64,000 nucleotides of DNA from Psychromarinibacter sp048262455 (GCA_048262455.1 JBLXFD010000020.1:9182-73181), one strand, 5' to 3'; counted from the first letter of the stretch, positions 24,511 to 33,861 are shown. The notes: generated by a model not told the origin, from the letters alone. Translations and numbers: made by a program.

Positions 24511-26430
24511 ATGATGCAGGACCAGACGGGCCGCCCGGCGCGGCATGCCGACGACAGCTTTCTCTTCAATCCCATGGCGGGCAACCCGATCGCCAGCCGC
24601 GCCGACACGATCCGCGCCCTGCGTGATCTGAGCGCGCCGCTGATGGACCATTTCTCCGACGGCTGCGGGCGGCTGCGGCTGGGCATGACCGGCGCGCATT
24701 TCAGCGAGGCCTCGGGAGACCTCGAGGGGCTGACCCGGCCGCTCTGGGGACTGGCGCCGCTGATCGCCGGCGGCGAGCGGTTCGAGGGGATCGAGAAGTT
24801 CGTCACCGGCCTCGCCAACGGCAGCGACCCGGAGCACCCGGATTTCTGGGGCTACCCGCTGGACTACGACCAGCGGATCGTCGAAAGCGCCGCCATCGGT
24901 TTCGCCATCGCGCTGGCGCCAGAGACCTTCTGGCAGCCGCTGCCCGAGCGTGCCAAGCAGAACCTCGGCGCCTTCCTGAAGCGCGGGCTGGCGCATACGC
25001 CGGCGGCGAACAACTGGCACTTCTTCCACGTCTTCATCTCGCTGGGGCTGGACCGGGCGGGCGTCGACTATGACCGCTCGATCATCGAGGGGGATCTCGA
25101 CTTCCTCGAAAGCCTTGCCATGGACGAGGGCTGGTACCGCGACGGCGAGGGCCGGCGGGCGGAACACTACATTCCCTTCGCCATGCACTTCTACGGCCTG
25201 CTGCACAGCAAGCTGTCGCAGGGCCACGGCGCGCAGGACGAGGCCCGCGCGGAACGGTTCCGCCAGCGCGCGAAGGACTTCGCGCCGCAGATCCGCCGCT
25301 GGTACGCCTCGGACGGCGCGGCGCTGGTCTACGGCCGCTCGCTGACCTACCGCTTTGCCCATGCCGGGTTCTGGGGCGCGCTGGCGCTGGCGGATGTCGA
25401 GGCCCTGCCCTGGGCAGAGATCCGCGGCTACTGGGCGCGCAACCTGCGCTACTGGACCGGCCTGCCCATCGCCGACCGCGACGGGATCCTGAACATCGGC
25501 TACGGCTACGGCAACCTGCTGATGAGCGAGGCCTACAACACCGCCGGCTCTCCCTACTGGGCCTTCAAGGCCTTCGCCCCCCTCGCCCTGCCCGAGGACC
25601 ATCCCTTCTGGCAGGCGGAGGAAGCGCCCTACGTGCCCGCCGAGGGGGTCACTGCCCTGACCCAGCCCGGGATGATCCACTACGAGGAAGAGGGCAACGC
25701 CACCTGCCTGACCGGCGGGCAGGAACGCTTCCCCATGCGGCAGGCGCCAGAGAAATACTCGAAGTTCGCCTATTCCACGCGCTACGGCTTCTCGGTGGAA
25801 AACGACGGCCGGGTCTTTGCCGACGGCACCTTCGACAACATGATCGCCTTCTCCACCGACGGCCGCCACCCCCGGGTGCGCGAGGAGGAGACCGACGCGC
25901 GGATCGGCGAGGATTTCGTCTATTCGGCGTGGTCGCCCATGGAGGGGATCGAGGTGGAAAGCTGGATCATCGCCTGCGCCCCCTGGCACCTGCGGGTGCA
26001 CCGGATCACCACCGACCGCGCGGTGGACACGGTGGAGGGCGGCTTTTCCATCCGCCGCACCGACACGCCGCCGGTGGACGCCCTGCCGATGATGCCGCCC
26101 GCGCGCAACAAGGGCAGCGGGATCGGCCGGTCGCCGGACGGGCGGGTGTTCATCACCACGGTCAGCGACACCTCGGTGATCGCCGACCTCTCCGGCACGC
26201 GCGAGGGGCGCATCCTGCAGGCCCATCCCAACACCAACCTGCTGTTCCCGCGTGCGTGGGTGCCGCAACTGCTGGCGCGGCTGGAGCCGGGGCAACACAC
26301 CCTGTCCTGCGCGGTCTGCGCCCGCATGGTGGAGCTGGGAGACCCCGGCCCGGTACCGCAGGCCCCGACCGACACGGAACTGGACGCCATGCGCGACGGC
26401 GCGCCGCGCATTCCGGTGTGGGATGTCTGA
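24511..26430 (+). CDS. DUF2264 domain protein (GH154-like, putative glycoside hydrolase)
   Basis: A 639-residue protein with the DUF2264 fold. Seen are MAGNPIASRADTIRALRDLS at the N-terminus, DFWGYPLDYDQRIVESAAI, NNWHFFHVFISLGLDR and WYRDGEGRRAEHYIPFAMHF, all typical of an alpha/alpha-barrel, then a beta-rich C-terminal part. From memory, characterised relatives are exo-beta-glucuronidases placed in GH154. No signal peptide, so it should act on imported oligosaccharides. Start is ATG 24511 or 24514 (GGAG just upstream). A terminator-like hairpin follows. It stands alone, but nearby sugar-acid pathways suggest a uronic-acid substrate. Confidence 0.85.
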   Translation: MMQDQTGRPARHADDSFLFNPMAGNPIASRADTIRALRDLSAPLMDHFSDGCGRLRLGMTGAHFSEASGDLEGLTRPLWGLAPLIAGGERFEGIEKFVTGLANGSDPEHPDFWGYPLDYDQRIVESAAIGFAIALAPETFWQPLPERAKQNLGAFLKRGLAHTPAANNWHFFHVFISLGLDRAGVDYDRSIIEGDLDFLESLAMDEGWYRDGEGRRAEHYIPFAMHFYGLLHSKLSQGHGAQDEARAERFRQRAKDFAPQIRRWYASDGAALVYGRSLTYRFAHAGFWGALALADVEALPWAEIRGYWARNLRYWTGLPIADRDGILNIGYGYGNLLMSEAYNTAGSPYWAFKAFAPLALPEDHPFWQAEEAPYVPAEGVTALTQPGMIHYEEEGNATCLTGGQERFPMRQAPEKYSKFAYSTRYGFSVENDGRVFADGTFDNMIAFSTDGRHPRVREEETDARIGEDFVYSAWSPMEGIEVESWIIACAPWHLRVHRITTDRAVDTVEGGFSIRRTDTPPVDALPMMPPARNKGSGIGRSPDGRVFITTVSDTSVIADLSGTREGRILQAHPNTNLLFPRAWVPQLLARLEPGQHTLSCAVCARMVELGDPGPVPQAPTDTELDAMRDGAPRIPVWDV

Positions 26431-26437
26431 GTGAAAG

Positions 26438-26463
26438 GGCGGGCCCATCGTGGCCCGCCGTTT
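26438..26463 (+). terminator. Terminator-like hairpin after the DUF2264 gene
   Basis: Arms GGCGGGCC (26438-26445) and GGCCCGCC (26452-26459), 6-nt loop, then GTTT. It begins 8 nt after the stop codon. The T-run is short. Confidence 0.55.
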
Positions 26464-26516
26464 GCCGGGGGTCTGGTTGGTCGCGTGTGGAGAAGGCACC
26501 ACCGAAATTCGCGCAG

Positions 26517-27167
26517 TTACAGCGCGTCCTGCCGACCTTCGCGCCACGTCACAACTTCGCCTGTCACCGTACTTTCGAAAATCGTCATGTCCACGTCCGG
26601 ATAATACCACGCCACGATGATGTGCGTTCGGTTCGTGACCGCTATTTGCTCGGGAGCTCCCAAGCGAGCCGTTAGGGCTGAACCATTGAACGGCATACCG
26701 ACCGTCACGTTGAGCATAACCCACCGCTGTAACTCGTCCCGCTTCGCAACGTCATCGGCCACCTGTCCTGAACCCCGCAAGGTTATAGGCACAGGATCGG
26801 CTTCGACCTTCTGGTCGATCCCACGCGTCGACGCCGGAGCATTCTCTGCGCCCCATCGCGGGTAGAATGTTGCCACTGCTTCGTAGGCTCCCGAAGGAAG
26901 CAGTGATCCGTCTCGGGCCACGAGCGATATGATAGCGACCGTCGACCTTTTCTCGATCGTTACCCTCTCGCTCACACCGATGTAGATATCATCGGGAGCC
27001 TGCCCCGCGAGGTCTATACCGGTCATAATTTCAATAGGCCCATCAATGGTGGTCTCGATGGAGATCTCAACCACATTGCCGGCTTCTCGGACGTCAGTAA
27101 TGGTGAGAGACTGCGCAAATATATCTGAGGCGATGAAGAGAAGCCCGCAGGTCAATAGGTGTCGCAT
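26517..27167 (-). CDS. Hypothetical secreted protein of lower GC content
   Basis: A 216-residue protein with a signal peptide (about residues 1-19, MRHLLTCGLLFIASDIFAQ). The mature part is beta-rich (SLTITDVREAGNVVEISIE; VARDGSLLPSGAYEAVATFY). A second part (DELQRWVMLNVTVGMPFNGS, and a late VVTWREGRQ) could be a small sensor- or SmpA/BamE-like fold, but I do not recognise the family. ATG 27167 has AAGGA upstream. Base use is visibly less GC-rich than its neighbours and the flanks (about 27170-27290) are AT-rich, suggesting acquisition by transfer. No operon partners. Confidence 0.65.
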   Translation of the reverse strand: MRHLLTCGLLFIASDIFAQSLTITDVREAGNVVEISIETTIDGPIEIMTGIDLAGQAPDDIYIGVSERVTIEKRSTVAIISLVARDGSLLPSGAYEAVATFYPRWGAENAPASTRGIDQKVEADPVPITLRGSGQVADDVAKRDELQRWVMLNVTVGMPFNGSALTARLGAPEQIAVTNRTHIIVAWYYPDVDMTIFESTVTGEVVTWREGRQDAL

Positions 27168-27377
27168 GGATATTCCTTTGTCTCCTGAAGAAAAATTGAA
27201 TGATAACACCCAGAGTTCAGCCTGAACAGAACGCTTCCTAGGATCAGAAGAAACCGACAGTATTGTCTGCTTCGCGGAATCTTACCGACCAAGAAAGCCG
27301 AACGGGCGGCCCCCGCGCGGCCCGCCCCGCCTTCCGCAGCCTGGAGCAACCGCAGTGACTCTCAACCTGTCGCCGGA

Positions 27378-27398
27378 GGCGGGGTGAACCCCGCCCTA
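27378..27398 (-). repeat. Solo repeat-end palindrome at the egtD stop codon
   Basis: GGCGGGGTGAACCCCGCC (27378-27395) followed by CTAC, whose CTA is the TAG stop of egtD on the other strand. No full 214-bp unit is attached. The 27168-27377 stretch otherwise holds only AT-rich leader sequence of the hypothetical gene. Confidence 0.85.
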
Positions 27399-28346
27399 CG
27401 CCGGCATCAGCACCGCGACGGCGAAGCGCCGGTCCCGGTCCGTCAGCAGCCTCTCCACCTGCCAGCCGGCGGGCGCCACGAGGCGGGCGAGGCTGGCCTC
27501 GGTGAACTTGCGTGCGGCGCTGACGTGGATCGCCTCGCCCTCGGCGAAGTCGTAGCGCTCGCCGCCCAGCCGCACCGTCTGCGCGCGGGTGGAGACAAGG
27601 TCCATCTCGATCCGCGCCGCTTCCGCGTTCCAGCGCGCCCGGTAGCCGAAGGCATCCAAGTCGAAATCGGCCCCCGCCTCGGTGTTCAGCCGGCGCAGGA
27701 TGTTGCCGATGAACTCCGCCGTCACCCCCTGCGCGTCGTCGTAGGCGGCCACCAGTTCGGCCGGGTCCTTGACCAGGTCGACGCCAAGGATGAACCCCTC
27801 GGCCCCCGGCCATTGCCGGGCGTGGGCCAGCAGGGCGCGCGCCAAGTCCCGTGGCAGGTTGCCGATGGTGGAGCCGGGGAAGAACCCGATCTTGGGCATT
27901 TCGTCGAGCGTGCGCGGCAGGGCGACGGGGCGGGTGAAGTCGGCCACCACTGGCTGGATCTTCAGCGCCGGGTAGCGGCGGCGCAGGTCGGCGGCGGTCT
28001 CGAACAGGAACTCGGCGGAGATGTCGATGGGCACGTAGGCGCCGAAGTGCCCGCCCGCGTCCAGCAGCGTGCGGGTCTTCACCGAGGCGCCCGAGCCGAA
28101 TTCCACCAGCGCCCCGCCCGGCGGCACCAGCCCGGCCAGCCGATCCGCCTCGGTGCGCAGGATCGCGGCCTCGGTGCGGGTCGGGTAGTATTCCGGCAGC
28201 GTGGTGATCTGCTCGAACAGGACGCTGCCCCGCTGGTCGTAAAGCCACTTGGGCGCCAGCGTCTTGGACGGCTGCCGCAGCCCGCAAAGCGCGTCCTCCA
28301 GCAACGCGGTTGACTGCTCGGTGCGGGCCGATACCAACGCGTCCAT
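27396..28346 (-). CDS. egtD: EgtD, L-histidine N-alpha-methyltransferase (ergothioneine synthesis)
   Basis: A 316-residue SAM-dependent enzyme that trimethylates histidine to hercynine, the first step to ergothioneine. Family blocks seen: PKWLYDQRGSVLFEQITTLP, EYYPTRTEAAIL, LVEFGSGASVKTRTLLDA (SAM-binding loop) and IGFFPGSTIGNL. Start ATG 28346 overlaps the egtB stop (TGATG). The TAG stop lies within a repeat palindrome. With egtB it forms a minimal two-gene operon; no egtC, egtA or egtE is nearby. Confidence 0.96.
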   Translation of the reverse strand: MDALVSARTEQSTALLEDALCGLRQPSKTLAPKWLYDQRGSVLFEQITTLPEYYPTRTEAAILRTEADRLAGLVPPGGALVEFGSGASVKTRTLLDAGGHFGAYVPIDISAEFLFETAADLRRRYPALKIQPVVADFTRPVALPRTLDEMPKIGFFPGSTIGNLPRDLARALLAHARQWPGAEGFILGVDLVKDPAELVAAYDDAQGVTAEFIGNILRRLNTEAGADFDLDAFGYRARWNAEAARIEMDLVSTRAQTVRLGGERYDFAEGEAIHVSAARKFTEASLARLVAPAGWQVERLLTDRDRRFAVAVLMPA

Positions 28347-29611
28347 CACGCCGGGTCCCGGGCCAGCCGAAGCCCCATCATCTGCCAGCGCTGGTGCGGG
28401 TAGAAGAAGGTGCGGTAGCTGACGCGCATCTGCTCGCGCGGGGTGGCGCAGGAGCCGCCGCGCAGCACCCGCTGGTTCACCATGAACTTGCCGTTGTACT
28501 CGCCCAGCGCCCCCTCGGGCGGGCGGAAGCCGGGATAGGGCGCGAAGTCGGAGGCGGTCCACTCCCAGACGTCGCCCCAGATCCCCTGCCCCGGCATCGG
28601 CCGAAGCATCCCGATGTCGCCCGCCTCGCCCATCAGGTTGCCCTTGATCGGCACGTCGCGGAAGGCGGCCTCGTGCTCTGCCTCGGTGGGCAGCCGGGCG
28701 CCGGCCCAGCGGGCGAAGGCGTCGGCCTCGTAGTAGCTGACGTGCACCACCGGGGCGTCCAGCGCCACCGGCTGCGGGCCGCGCAGGGTGTAGGTCCACC
28801 ACTCGCCGTCCTGCTGCCACCAGTAGAGCGGATGCTCCCAGTCCTCGCGGTTGGCCACCGCCAGCCCCTCCATCAGCCAGTGCCGCGCCTCGGCGTAGCC
28901 GCCGTCCTCCATGAAGGCGATCCATTCGCGGTTGGTGACCGGGCGGTCGGCGATCTCGTAGGGGTGCAGGTAGACCTTGTGGCGCGGGCCCTCGCAGTCG
29001 TAGGCGAAGCCCTCGCCGTCGTGGCCGATCTCGGTCAGCCCGCCGTCGTGGCGGGTGAAGGTCAGCGGCGTCTGCGAGGTCACCGGCAGCGGCTCCGGCT
29101 CGATGTAGACCGGCAGCAGCGGGTTGTGGCTGAGCCCGTGCAGCAAATCGGTCACCAGCAATTCCTGGTGCTGCATCTCGTGGTGGCACCCCAGTTCCAC
29201 CAGCCCCGCGATCTCGTCCGCGTCCTCGCGCCGCCTGGTCAGCAGGGTGGCGAGGCTGTCCTCGACATGCGCCCGGTAGGCTCGCACCGCATCCCCGTCC
29301 GGCCGCGACACCAGCCCGCGCTTGTCCCGCGCGTGCCGGGGGCCGGCCTGGGTGTAGTAGGAGTTGAAGAGGAAGGCGAACCGGTCATCGGGCGAGACGT
29401 ACTGCGGCACCCGGGGCTTCAGGATGAACTCCTCGAAGAACCAGGTGGTATGGGCCAGGTGCCACTTGACCGGCGAGGCATCCTCCATGCTTTGCAGCAT
29501 CGTGTCCTCGGGACAGAGCGGCGCCGCCAGCGCCTCGCTGCGGGCCCGGGTGCGGGCAAACAGGTCCATCGCCTCGTTCGTCGCCAGGGGCGCCAGGGCT
29601 GTCTTCATCAT
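28346..29611 (-). CDS. egtB: EgtB, hercynine sulfoxide synthase (ergothioneine synthesis)
   Basis: A 421-residue nonhaem iron enzyme joining hercynine to a thiol donor by oxygen-dependent C-S bond formation. The N-terminal DinB-like domain carries the iron ligands: the HLAHTTWFFEEF segment (His51/His54) and CHHEMQHQELL (His144/His148). The C-terminal half is the formylglycine-generating-enzyme fold (DRPVTNREWIAFMEDGGY, RLPTEAEHEAAF, GDVWEWTASDF, RVLRGGSCATP). ATG 29611 has AAGGA upstream; the frame reaches 25 codons further without a site. The FGE-like half is an EgtB feature and does not imply sulfatase activation. Confidence 0.95.
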   Translation of the reverse strand: MMKTALAPLATNEAMDLFARTRARSEALAAPLCPEDTMLQSMEDASPVKWHLAHTTWFFEEFILKPRVPQYVSPDDRFAFLFNSYYTQAGPRHARDKRGLVSRPDGDAVRAYRAHVEDSLATLLTRRREDADEIAGLVELGCHHEMQHQELLVTDLLHGLSHNPLLPVYIEPEPLPVTSQTPLTFTRHDGGLTEIGHDGEGFAYDCEGPRHKVYLHPYEIADRPVTNREWIAFMEDGGYAEARHWLMEGLAVANREDWEHPLYWWQQDGEWWTYTLRGPQPVALDAPVVHVSYYEADAFARWAGARLPTEAEHEAAFRDVPIKGNLMGEAGDIGMLRPMPGQGIWGDVWEWTASDFAPYPGFRPPEGALGEYNGKFMVNQRVLRGGSCATPREQMRVSYRTFFYPHQRWQMMGLRLARDPA

Positions 29612-29728
29612 CTCGTCCTTCGCTCGGGCAATTTTTCTTGCGTCCCAGTCGAAATAGGTGAGAGCGGGGCAGTTCAAGCCGATCACGCGTGATTTGATGT
29701 GGTTGGGGGGGAGGCTGGTGTTGCGCTT

Positions 29729-30178
29729 GGCGGGGTGAACCCCGCCCTACATCTTCATTCGATCGAAGCGCTGATGCGCCCCGAACAAGCCGCAGGCGCG
29801 GGGCGAGCGCCTGCCCGTCCGGGCGGGCTGGCGCTGTGTCATCCTCGTGCAAGGCTCGTTCGGTGTGCGGATATGGTTGGGATAAAGTGCCCATGCCGGA
29901 GTGAGGCGGCGCCACCCCACGGGCAGGCTGGCGTTGCGCTTTGGCGGGGTGAACCCCGCCCTACATCTCCATGTGAACGAAGCGCTGATGCGCCCCGAAC
30001 AAGCCGAAGGCGCGGGGCGAGCGCCTGCCCGTTCCGGCGGGCTGGCGCTATGTCATCCTCGTGCGAGGCTCATTCGGTGCGCGGGCATGGCCGCGATAAA
30101 GCGCCCATGCCAGAGGTGAGATGCGCCATCCCACGGGCAGGCTCATGTCTCGCCATTGGCGGGGTGAACCCCGCCCTA
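29729..30178 (-). repeat. Two tandem copies of the dispersed ~214-bp repeat plus end palindrome
   Basis: Palindromes GGCGGGGTGAACCCCGCC at 29729, 29943 and 30158 (periods 214 and 215 bp), units in reverse orientation. The last palindrome ends 10 nt from the GntR stop codon. The array fills the region between egtB and the GntR gene; the open frames across it are compositional. Confidence 0.9.
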
Positions 30179-30185
30179 CCCCGGC

Positions 30186-30962
30186 TCAGAATTCCAGCTC
30201 GATCCGGTCCGCGGGGACGTAGAGCGTCTGGAAGTAGAACGGCCGCTCGTCCACCAGGAAGGTGCGCGCCTGCACGCAAAGCACCGGCTCGTCCAGGGCC
30301 ATACCGAACAGCGCCAGCCGGCGCGGGTCGACCTTCTCGCGCCGGATCCGGTGCCGGGCGCGGCCTGCCTTGATCTTCAGCTTCTGCTCCAGCACCTTGC
30401 GCAGGTTGGTCAGCCGCAACTCGCTGGCGTTGATTGCCTGGGGCGGCACCAGTTCCGGGTCCAGCATCATCTCTGCCCCCACCACCACGCCGCCGGTGCC
30501 CTCGATGCGGCGGCGCAGGGACAGGTAGTAGGGCCGCTCTCCCAGGTGGGCGGTCCAGGGGCCGGCGGCGGTGCTTTGCAGCACCTCGATGTCCTGGTTC
30601 AGGATGCGGAACGGCTCTCCGCTGCCCGACAGGTACATGCGGAAGTGCCAGATCGCGGCGGAGAACTTGGTGCCCTCCGACACCCGCGTGCCGTCGCCCC
30701 GCCGCCGCTCGATCGCGCCGAGGTCCTGCACCTGCCGCAGCGCCGCTTGCGCGGTCCCGAGGCTGACCCCCAGCATCGGCGCCAGCTGGCTTTCCGGTGG
30801 CAGCCGCGCGCCCGGCGGCAGCTTGCCCGAGTTGATCGCCCAGACCAGCGCCACCCGCAGCGCGTCGCGCTTGGTGGCCCCCTGCACCAGCTCGCGGTCC
30901 ATGATGTCCCGCAGGATCGCCACGAGGGCGGTGAAGTCCTCGGTCGAGGCGGTCTGGGTCAC
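30186..30962 (-). CDS. GntR-family regulator (HutC/UTRA type) of the second TTT operon
   Basis: A 258-residue regulator with a GntR winged helix at about residues 30-100 (AINSGKLPPGARLPPESQLA, then PMLGVSLGTAQAALRQVQDL, GAIERRRGDGTRV) and a C-terminal UTRA-like ligand domain ending in DERPFYFQTLYVPADRIEL. GTG 30962 overlaps the tctA stop (GTGA), so it is the last gene of the tctC-tctB-tctA-gntR operon and probably senses the imported carboxylate or a product. Confidence 0.9.
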   Translation of the reverse strand: MTQTASTEDFTALVAILRDIMDRELVQGATKRDALRVALVWAINSGKLPPGARLPPESQLAPMLGVSLGTAQAALRQVQDLGAIERRRGDGTRVSEGTKFSAAIWHFRMYLSGSGEPFRILNQDIEVLQSTAAGPWTAHLGERPYYLSLRRRIEGTGGVVVGAEMMLDPELVPPQAINASELRLTNLRKVLEQKLKIKAGRARHRIRREKVDPRRLALFGMALDEPVLCVQARTFLVDERPFYFQTLYVPADRIELEF

Positions 30963-32452
30963 CTGGCGCTCCCGCTACGCATGAATCCCCGCACCATAAC
31001 CCCCACGGTCAGCAGGAGGAACAGGAAGGCGACCGGCGATTGCAGCAGCTCGCCGTACTTGCCGTTGTACAGCAGCAGCGTCTGACGCAGCGAGGTCTCG
31101 AACTGGTCGCCCAGCAGGAAGCCGATCACCAGGCAGACCCGGGAATAGCCGGTGCGCATCATCGCAAGGCCGAGGCCGGCGAAGAAGAACATGATGCCCA
31201 CGTCCCAGAAGGACTGCGCCGGCAGGTAGACCCCCACGATGCAGAAGGTCAGCACCGGCGGCAGGATCAGGTCGCGCGGCACCCGGGCGAAGTGGACCCA
31301 GAGGTTCACCCCCAGCCGCCCGATGGCGAAATGGATGAAGTTGGCGATGATCATCGAGGCGAACAGCGCGTAGACCAGATCGCCGTGCATGGTCAGCATG
31401 AAGGGCCCCGGCACCACCCCGTGCATCACCAGCGCGCCGATCAGCAGCGCGGCGGCGATGTTGCCGGGGATGCCCAGCGCGATGGTGGGCACCAGGTTGG
31501 CCCCCACCACGGCGCTGTTGGCGGCCTCGGTGGCGATGATGCCCTCGGGCTCTCCGGTGCCGAATTTGTCGCCGCGCGGCGAGGCCCGGCGCGCCGCCCC
31601 GTAGGACAGGAAGGCCGCCAGCGTGACCCCCAGCCCCGGCAGCATCCCCACGAAGGAGCCGATCAGCGAGGACCGCAGGATCGTGCGCCAGTAGGACAGG
31701 TACTCGCGCACCGGCAGCCGTGTCTGGGCGCCGCTGCGGGGCTGTTCCAGCGCGAAGGCCTCGCCCTGGTCCTTGCGGCTGATGTCCAGCATCTCGGCCA
31801 GCACCGAGCTCATCGCCAGGGCGCCGATGGCGATGGGGATCAGCGGCAGCCCGTCGTAGAGGTTCACCTCGTCGAAGGTCATCCGCGCGGTGCTGAGCAC
31901 CGGGTCCAGCCCGATGGTGGACAGGAAGACCCCGCCGAATATAGCGATGGTGCCCTTCAGCGGCGAGTCGCCGGTGATGCTGGACAGCAGCGCGAAGGCG
32001 AAGAGGAAGACCATGGTGTATTCCAGCGGGCCGAACTGCAGCGCCACCGCCGCGAAGGGCACCACCAGCAGGATCAGCAGCACGTCCGAGATCATGTCGC
32101 CCGTGACGGACGAGGTGATCGCGAACTTCAGCGCCCGCTTCGCCTCGCCCCGCCGGGCCATGGGGTGCCCGTCCAGCGCCGTGGCCGCCGCTTCTGGCGT
32201 GCCGGGGGAATTGAGCAGGATCGCCGGGATCGCCCCGCCCGATGTGCCGCCCTTGTTGACCCCCACGAGGAAGGCGATCGAGGCCAGCGGCGACATGTAG
32301 TAGGTCAGCGGGATCAGCACCGCCATGGCGGTCACGCTGCCCAGCCCCGGGATCGCCCCGATGACAATGCCCAGCGCGATGCCGCCGGCGATGGCCAGCA
32401 GGTTGTAGAAGGTGAACGCCGCCTCGAAGGCGCCGACGATCTGGTCGATCAT
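30959..32452 (-). CDS. TTT transporter large membrane subunit (TctA family), copy 2
   Basis: A 497-residue polytopic membrane protein with TctA signatures GIVIGAIPGLGSVTAMAVLI near residues 28-47, GMLPGLGVTLAAFLSYGAAR in the second half, and TEAANSAVVGANLVPTIALG with following IPGN. It forms the translocation pathway with TctB upstream. Its stop overlaps the GntR start. It differs clearly from copy 1 at 6.6-8.1 kb, so the two systems probably carry different carboxylates. Confidence 0.95.
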   Translation of the reverse strand: MIDQIVGAFEAAFTFYNLLAIAGGIALGIVIGAIPGLGSVTAMAVLIPLTYYMSPLASIAFLVGVNKGGTSGGAIPAILLNSPGTPEAAATALDGHPMARRGEAKRALKFAITSSVTGDMISDVLLILLVVPFAAVALQFGPLEYTMVFLFAFALLSSITGDSPLKGTIAIFGGVFLSTIGLDPVLSTARMTFDEVNLYDGLPLIPIAIGALAMSSVLAEMLDISRKDQGEAFALEQPRSGAQTRLPVREYLSYWRTILRSSLIGSFVGMLPGLGVTLAAFLSYGAARRASPRGDKFGTGEPEGIIATEAANSAVVGANLVPTIALGIPGNIAAALLIGALVMHGVVPGPFMLTMHGDLVYALFASMIIANFIHFAIGRLGVNLWVHFARVPRDLILPPVLTFCIVGVYLPAQSFWDVGIMFFFAGLGLAMMRTGYSRVCLVIGFLLGDQFETSLRQTLLLYNGKYGELLQSPVAFLFLLLTVGVMVRGFMRSGSAR

Positions 32453-32464
32453 GAAGGACCTCGC

Positions 32465-32941
32465 CTAGGGCAGGAAGATGTCGAAAAGCCCGGCCACCGC
32501 GTAGTACAGCGCCACCGGCAGCAGGACGGCGATCAGCGCGGGCAGCCAGAGCTTGCCGCGGTAGCGCGCCACCACCGTCAGGACCCCGGTGCCGACGATG
32601 CTGGCGACGATGAAACCGGCGTGCCGCAGCAGCAGCCACAGCGCCACCGACAGCACCCCCCAGCCCAGCAGTTCCGCCAGGGTGCGCCAGCCCTCGGCCC
32701 CCAGCCGCAGCGCGAAGCCGCCGCGGTTCACCACCACCAGGACGATGGCGCAGACCAGCACCACGCCGGCGGTCAGGTTGGGAAAGAACGAGGGGGCGAC
32801 CCCGCCGCGAGAGCCTTCGCCCGGAACGTAGACCGGGATGATCCACAGCAGGGCCACGAGGCTGGCGGCCACCAGCACCAGGGCCGAGATCAGATCGAGG
32901 CGCCGCCTGGCGCCCCGATCCTCTTCGGTGGTTTCGCTCAC
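32465..32941 (-). CDS. TTT transporter small membrane subunit (TctB family), copy 2
   Basis: A 158-residue protein with about four membrane helices (LISALVLVAASLVALLWIIP, FFPNLTAGVVLVCAIVLVVV, LLGWGVLSVALWLLL, then LIAVLLPVALYYAVAGLF). GTG 32941 overlaps the tctC stop by 4 nt and lies behind GGAGG in the end of tctC. Confidence 0.88.
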   Translation of the reverse strand: MSETTEEDRGARRRLDLISALVLVAASLVALLWIIPVYVPGEGSRGGVAPSFFPNLTAGVVLVCAIVLVVVNRGGFALRLGAEGWRTLAELLGWGVLSVALWLLLRHAGFIVASIVGTGVLTVVARYRGKLWLPALIAVLLPVALYYAVAGLFDIFLP

Positions 32942-33861
32942 ATGTCCTCCGCCAGCTTGGACAGCACCTCGTTGCTGGCCTGCACCGCGGCGTTGATGTC
33001 GGCGGTATTCGCGAAGGACAGCGGGAACATCAGCTTGTTCTCCATCAGGTCGACGAACTCGGCGTCGGCCATCGCCGCCTCGGCCTTCTCGGCCAGCAGG
33101 GCGATCACTTCCTCGGGGGTGCCGTCCGGCACCGCCAGCACGGCCTGGCTGGGCATCGAGATGCCGTACAACTCCTGGATCGAGGGCGCGTCGGGGCTGG
33201 CGCCCAGCCGGTCCGCGTTCATCGACATCAGCACCTTCATCTGGTCGCCGTAGCGCTGGTGCACGCCGCCGGACCAGGCGAAATCGATCTTGCCGCCCAG
33301 CAGGAACGGCACCATCTCGCCGCCGCCCTTGGTGGGGATGCCGTTCCAGGTCACGCCCTCCTGCTCTCCCACCGCGTCGATGAAGGCCCGCGACAGCGAG
33401 CTTTGGTCGCCGTAGCTGAGGGTGTTCTCCTTCGAGTGGGCGATCAGTTCCTCCATGGTGTCGAAGGGCGCGTCGGCGCGGGTCACCACCGCCTGCTGGT
33501 AGTCGGTGATCTTGGCCACAAGGTCGAAGCTGTCCAGGTCATATTCCACCGCCTGGGTCAGCGGCGGCCAGAGCAGCGAGGACGCGGTGGTGAAGATCAC
33601 CGTGTAGCCGTCGGCCGGGGCGTTCGCCACCTCGGTCGCGCCGATGGCGCCGCCGGCGCCGGGGCGGACCTTGACGATCACCTTCTGGCCCAGCTCGTTG
33701 CTCCAGGCCTGCGAGAACACGCGCGCCATGGTCTCCGTGGACCCGCCGGCGGCGTAGGGAATGACCAGCGTGATGGGCTTCGTGGGGAAGTCCTGCGCTG
33801 CGGCGCCGCTGGCGGCCGCAAGGGCGACGCCGAGGGCGAGGATCATGGATGTCGGCTTCAT
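32938..33861 (-). CDS. TTT transporter solute-binding receptor (TctC/Bug family), copy 2
   Basis: A 307-residue periplasmic receptor with signal peptide (residues 1-22, ending GAAA before QDFPTKPITLVIPYAAGGS). The mature start has the FPxKPI..viPyaaGGs signature of Bug proteins. ATG 33861 is behind AGAGGAAA. First gene of the minus-strand tctCBA-gntR operon and divergent from the DUF3604 gene. Unlike copy 1 there is no hairpin before tctB; the genes overlap instead. Ligand unknown. Confidence 0.94.
   Translation of the reverse strand: MKPTSMILALGVALAAASGAAAQDFPTKPITLVIPYAAGGSTETMARVFSQAWSNELGQKVIVKVRPGAGGAIGATEVANAPADGYTVIFTTASSLLWPPLTQAVEYDLDSFDLVAKITDYQQAVVTRADAPFDTMEELIAHSKENTLSYGDQSSLSRAFIDAVGEQEGVTWNGIPTKGGGEMVPFLLGGKIDFAWSGGVHQRYGDQMKVLMSMNADRLGASPDAPSIQELYGISMPSQAVLAVPDGTPEEVIALLAEKAEAAMADAEFVDLMENKLMFPLSFANTADINAAVQASNEVLSKLAEDM

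Noticed and set aside
28346..29611. Formylglycine-generating-enzyme fold as a possible sulfatase activator
   Set aside because: The protein has the DinB-like iron domain and lies with egtD, so it is EgtB. No true FGE or radical SAM maturase is seen in the window; one must be encoded elsewhere if the Cys-type sulfatases are active.
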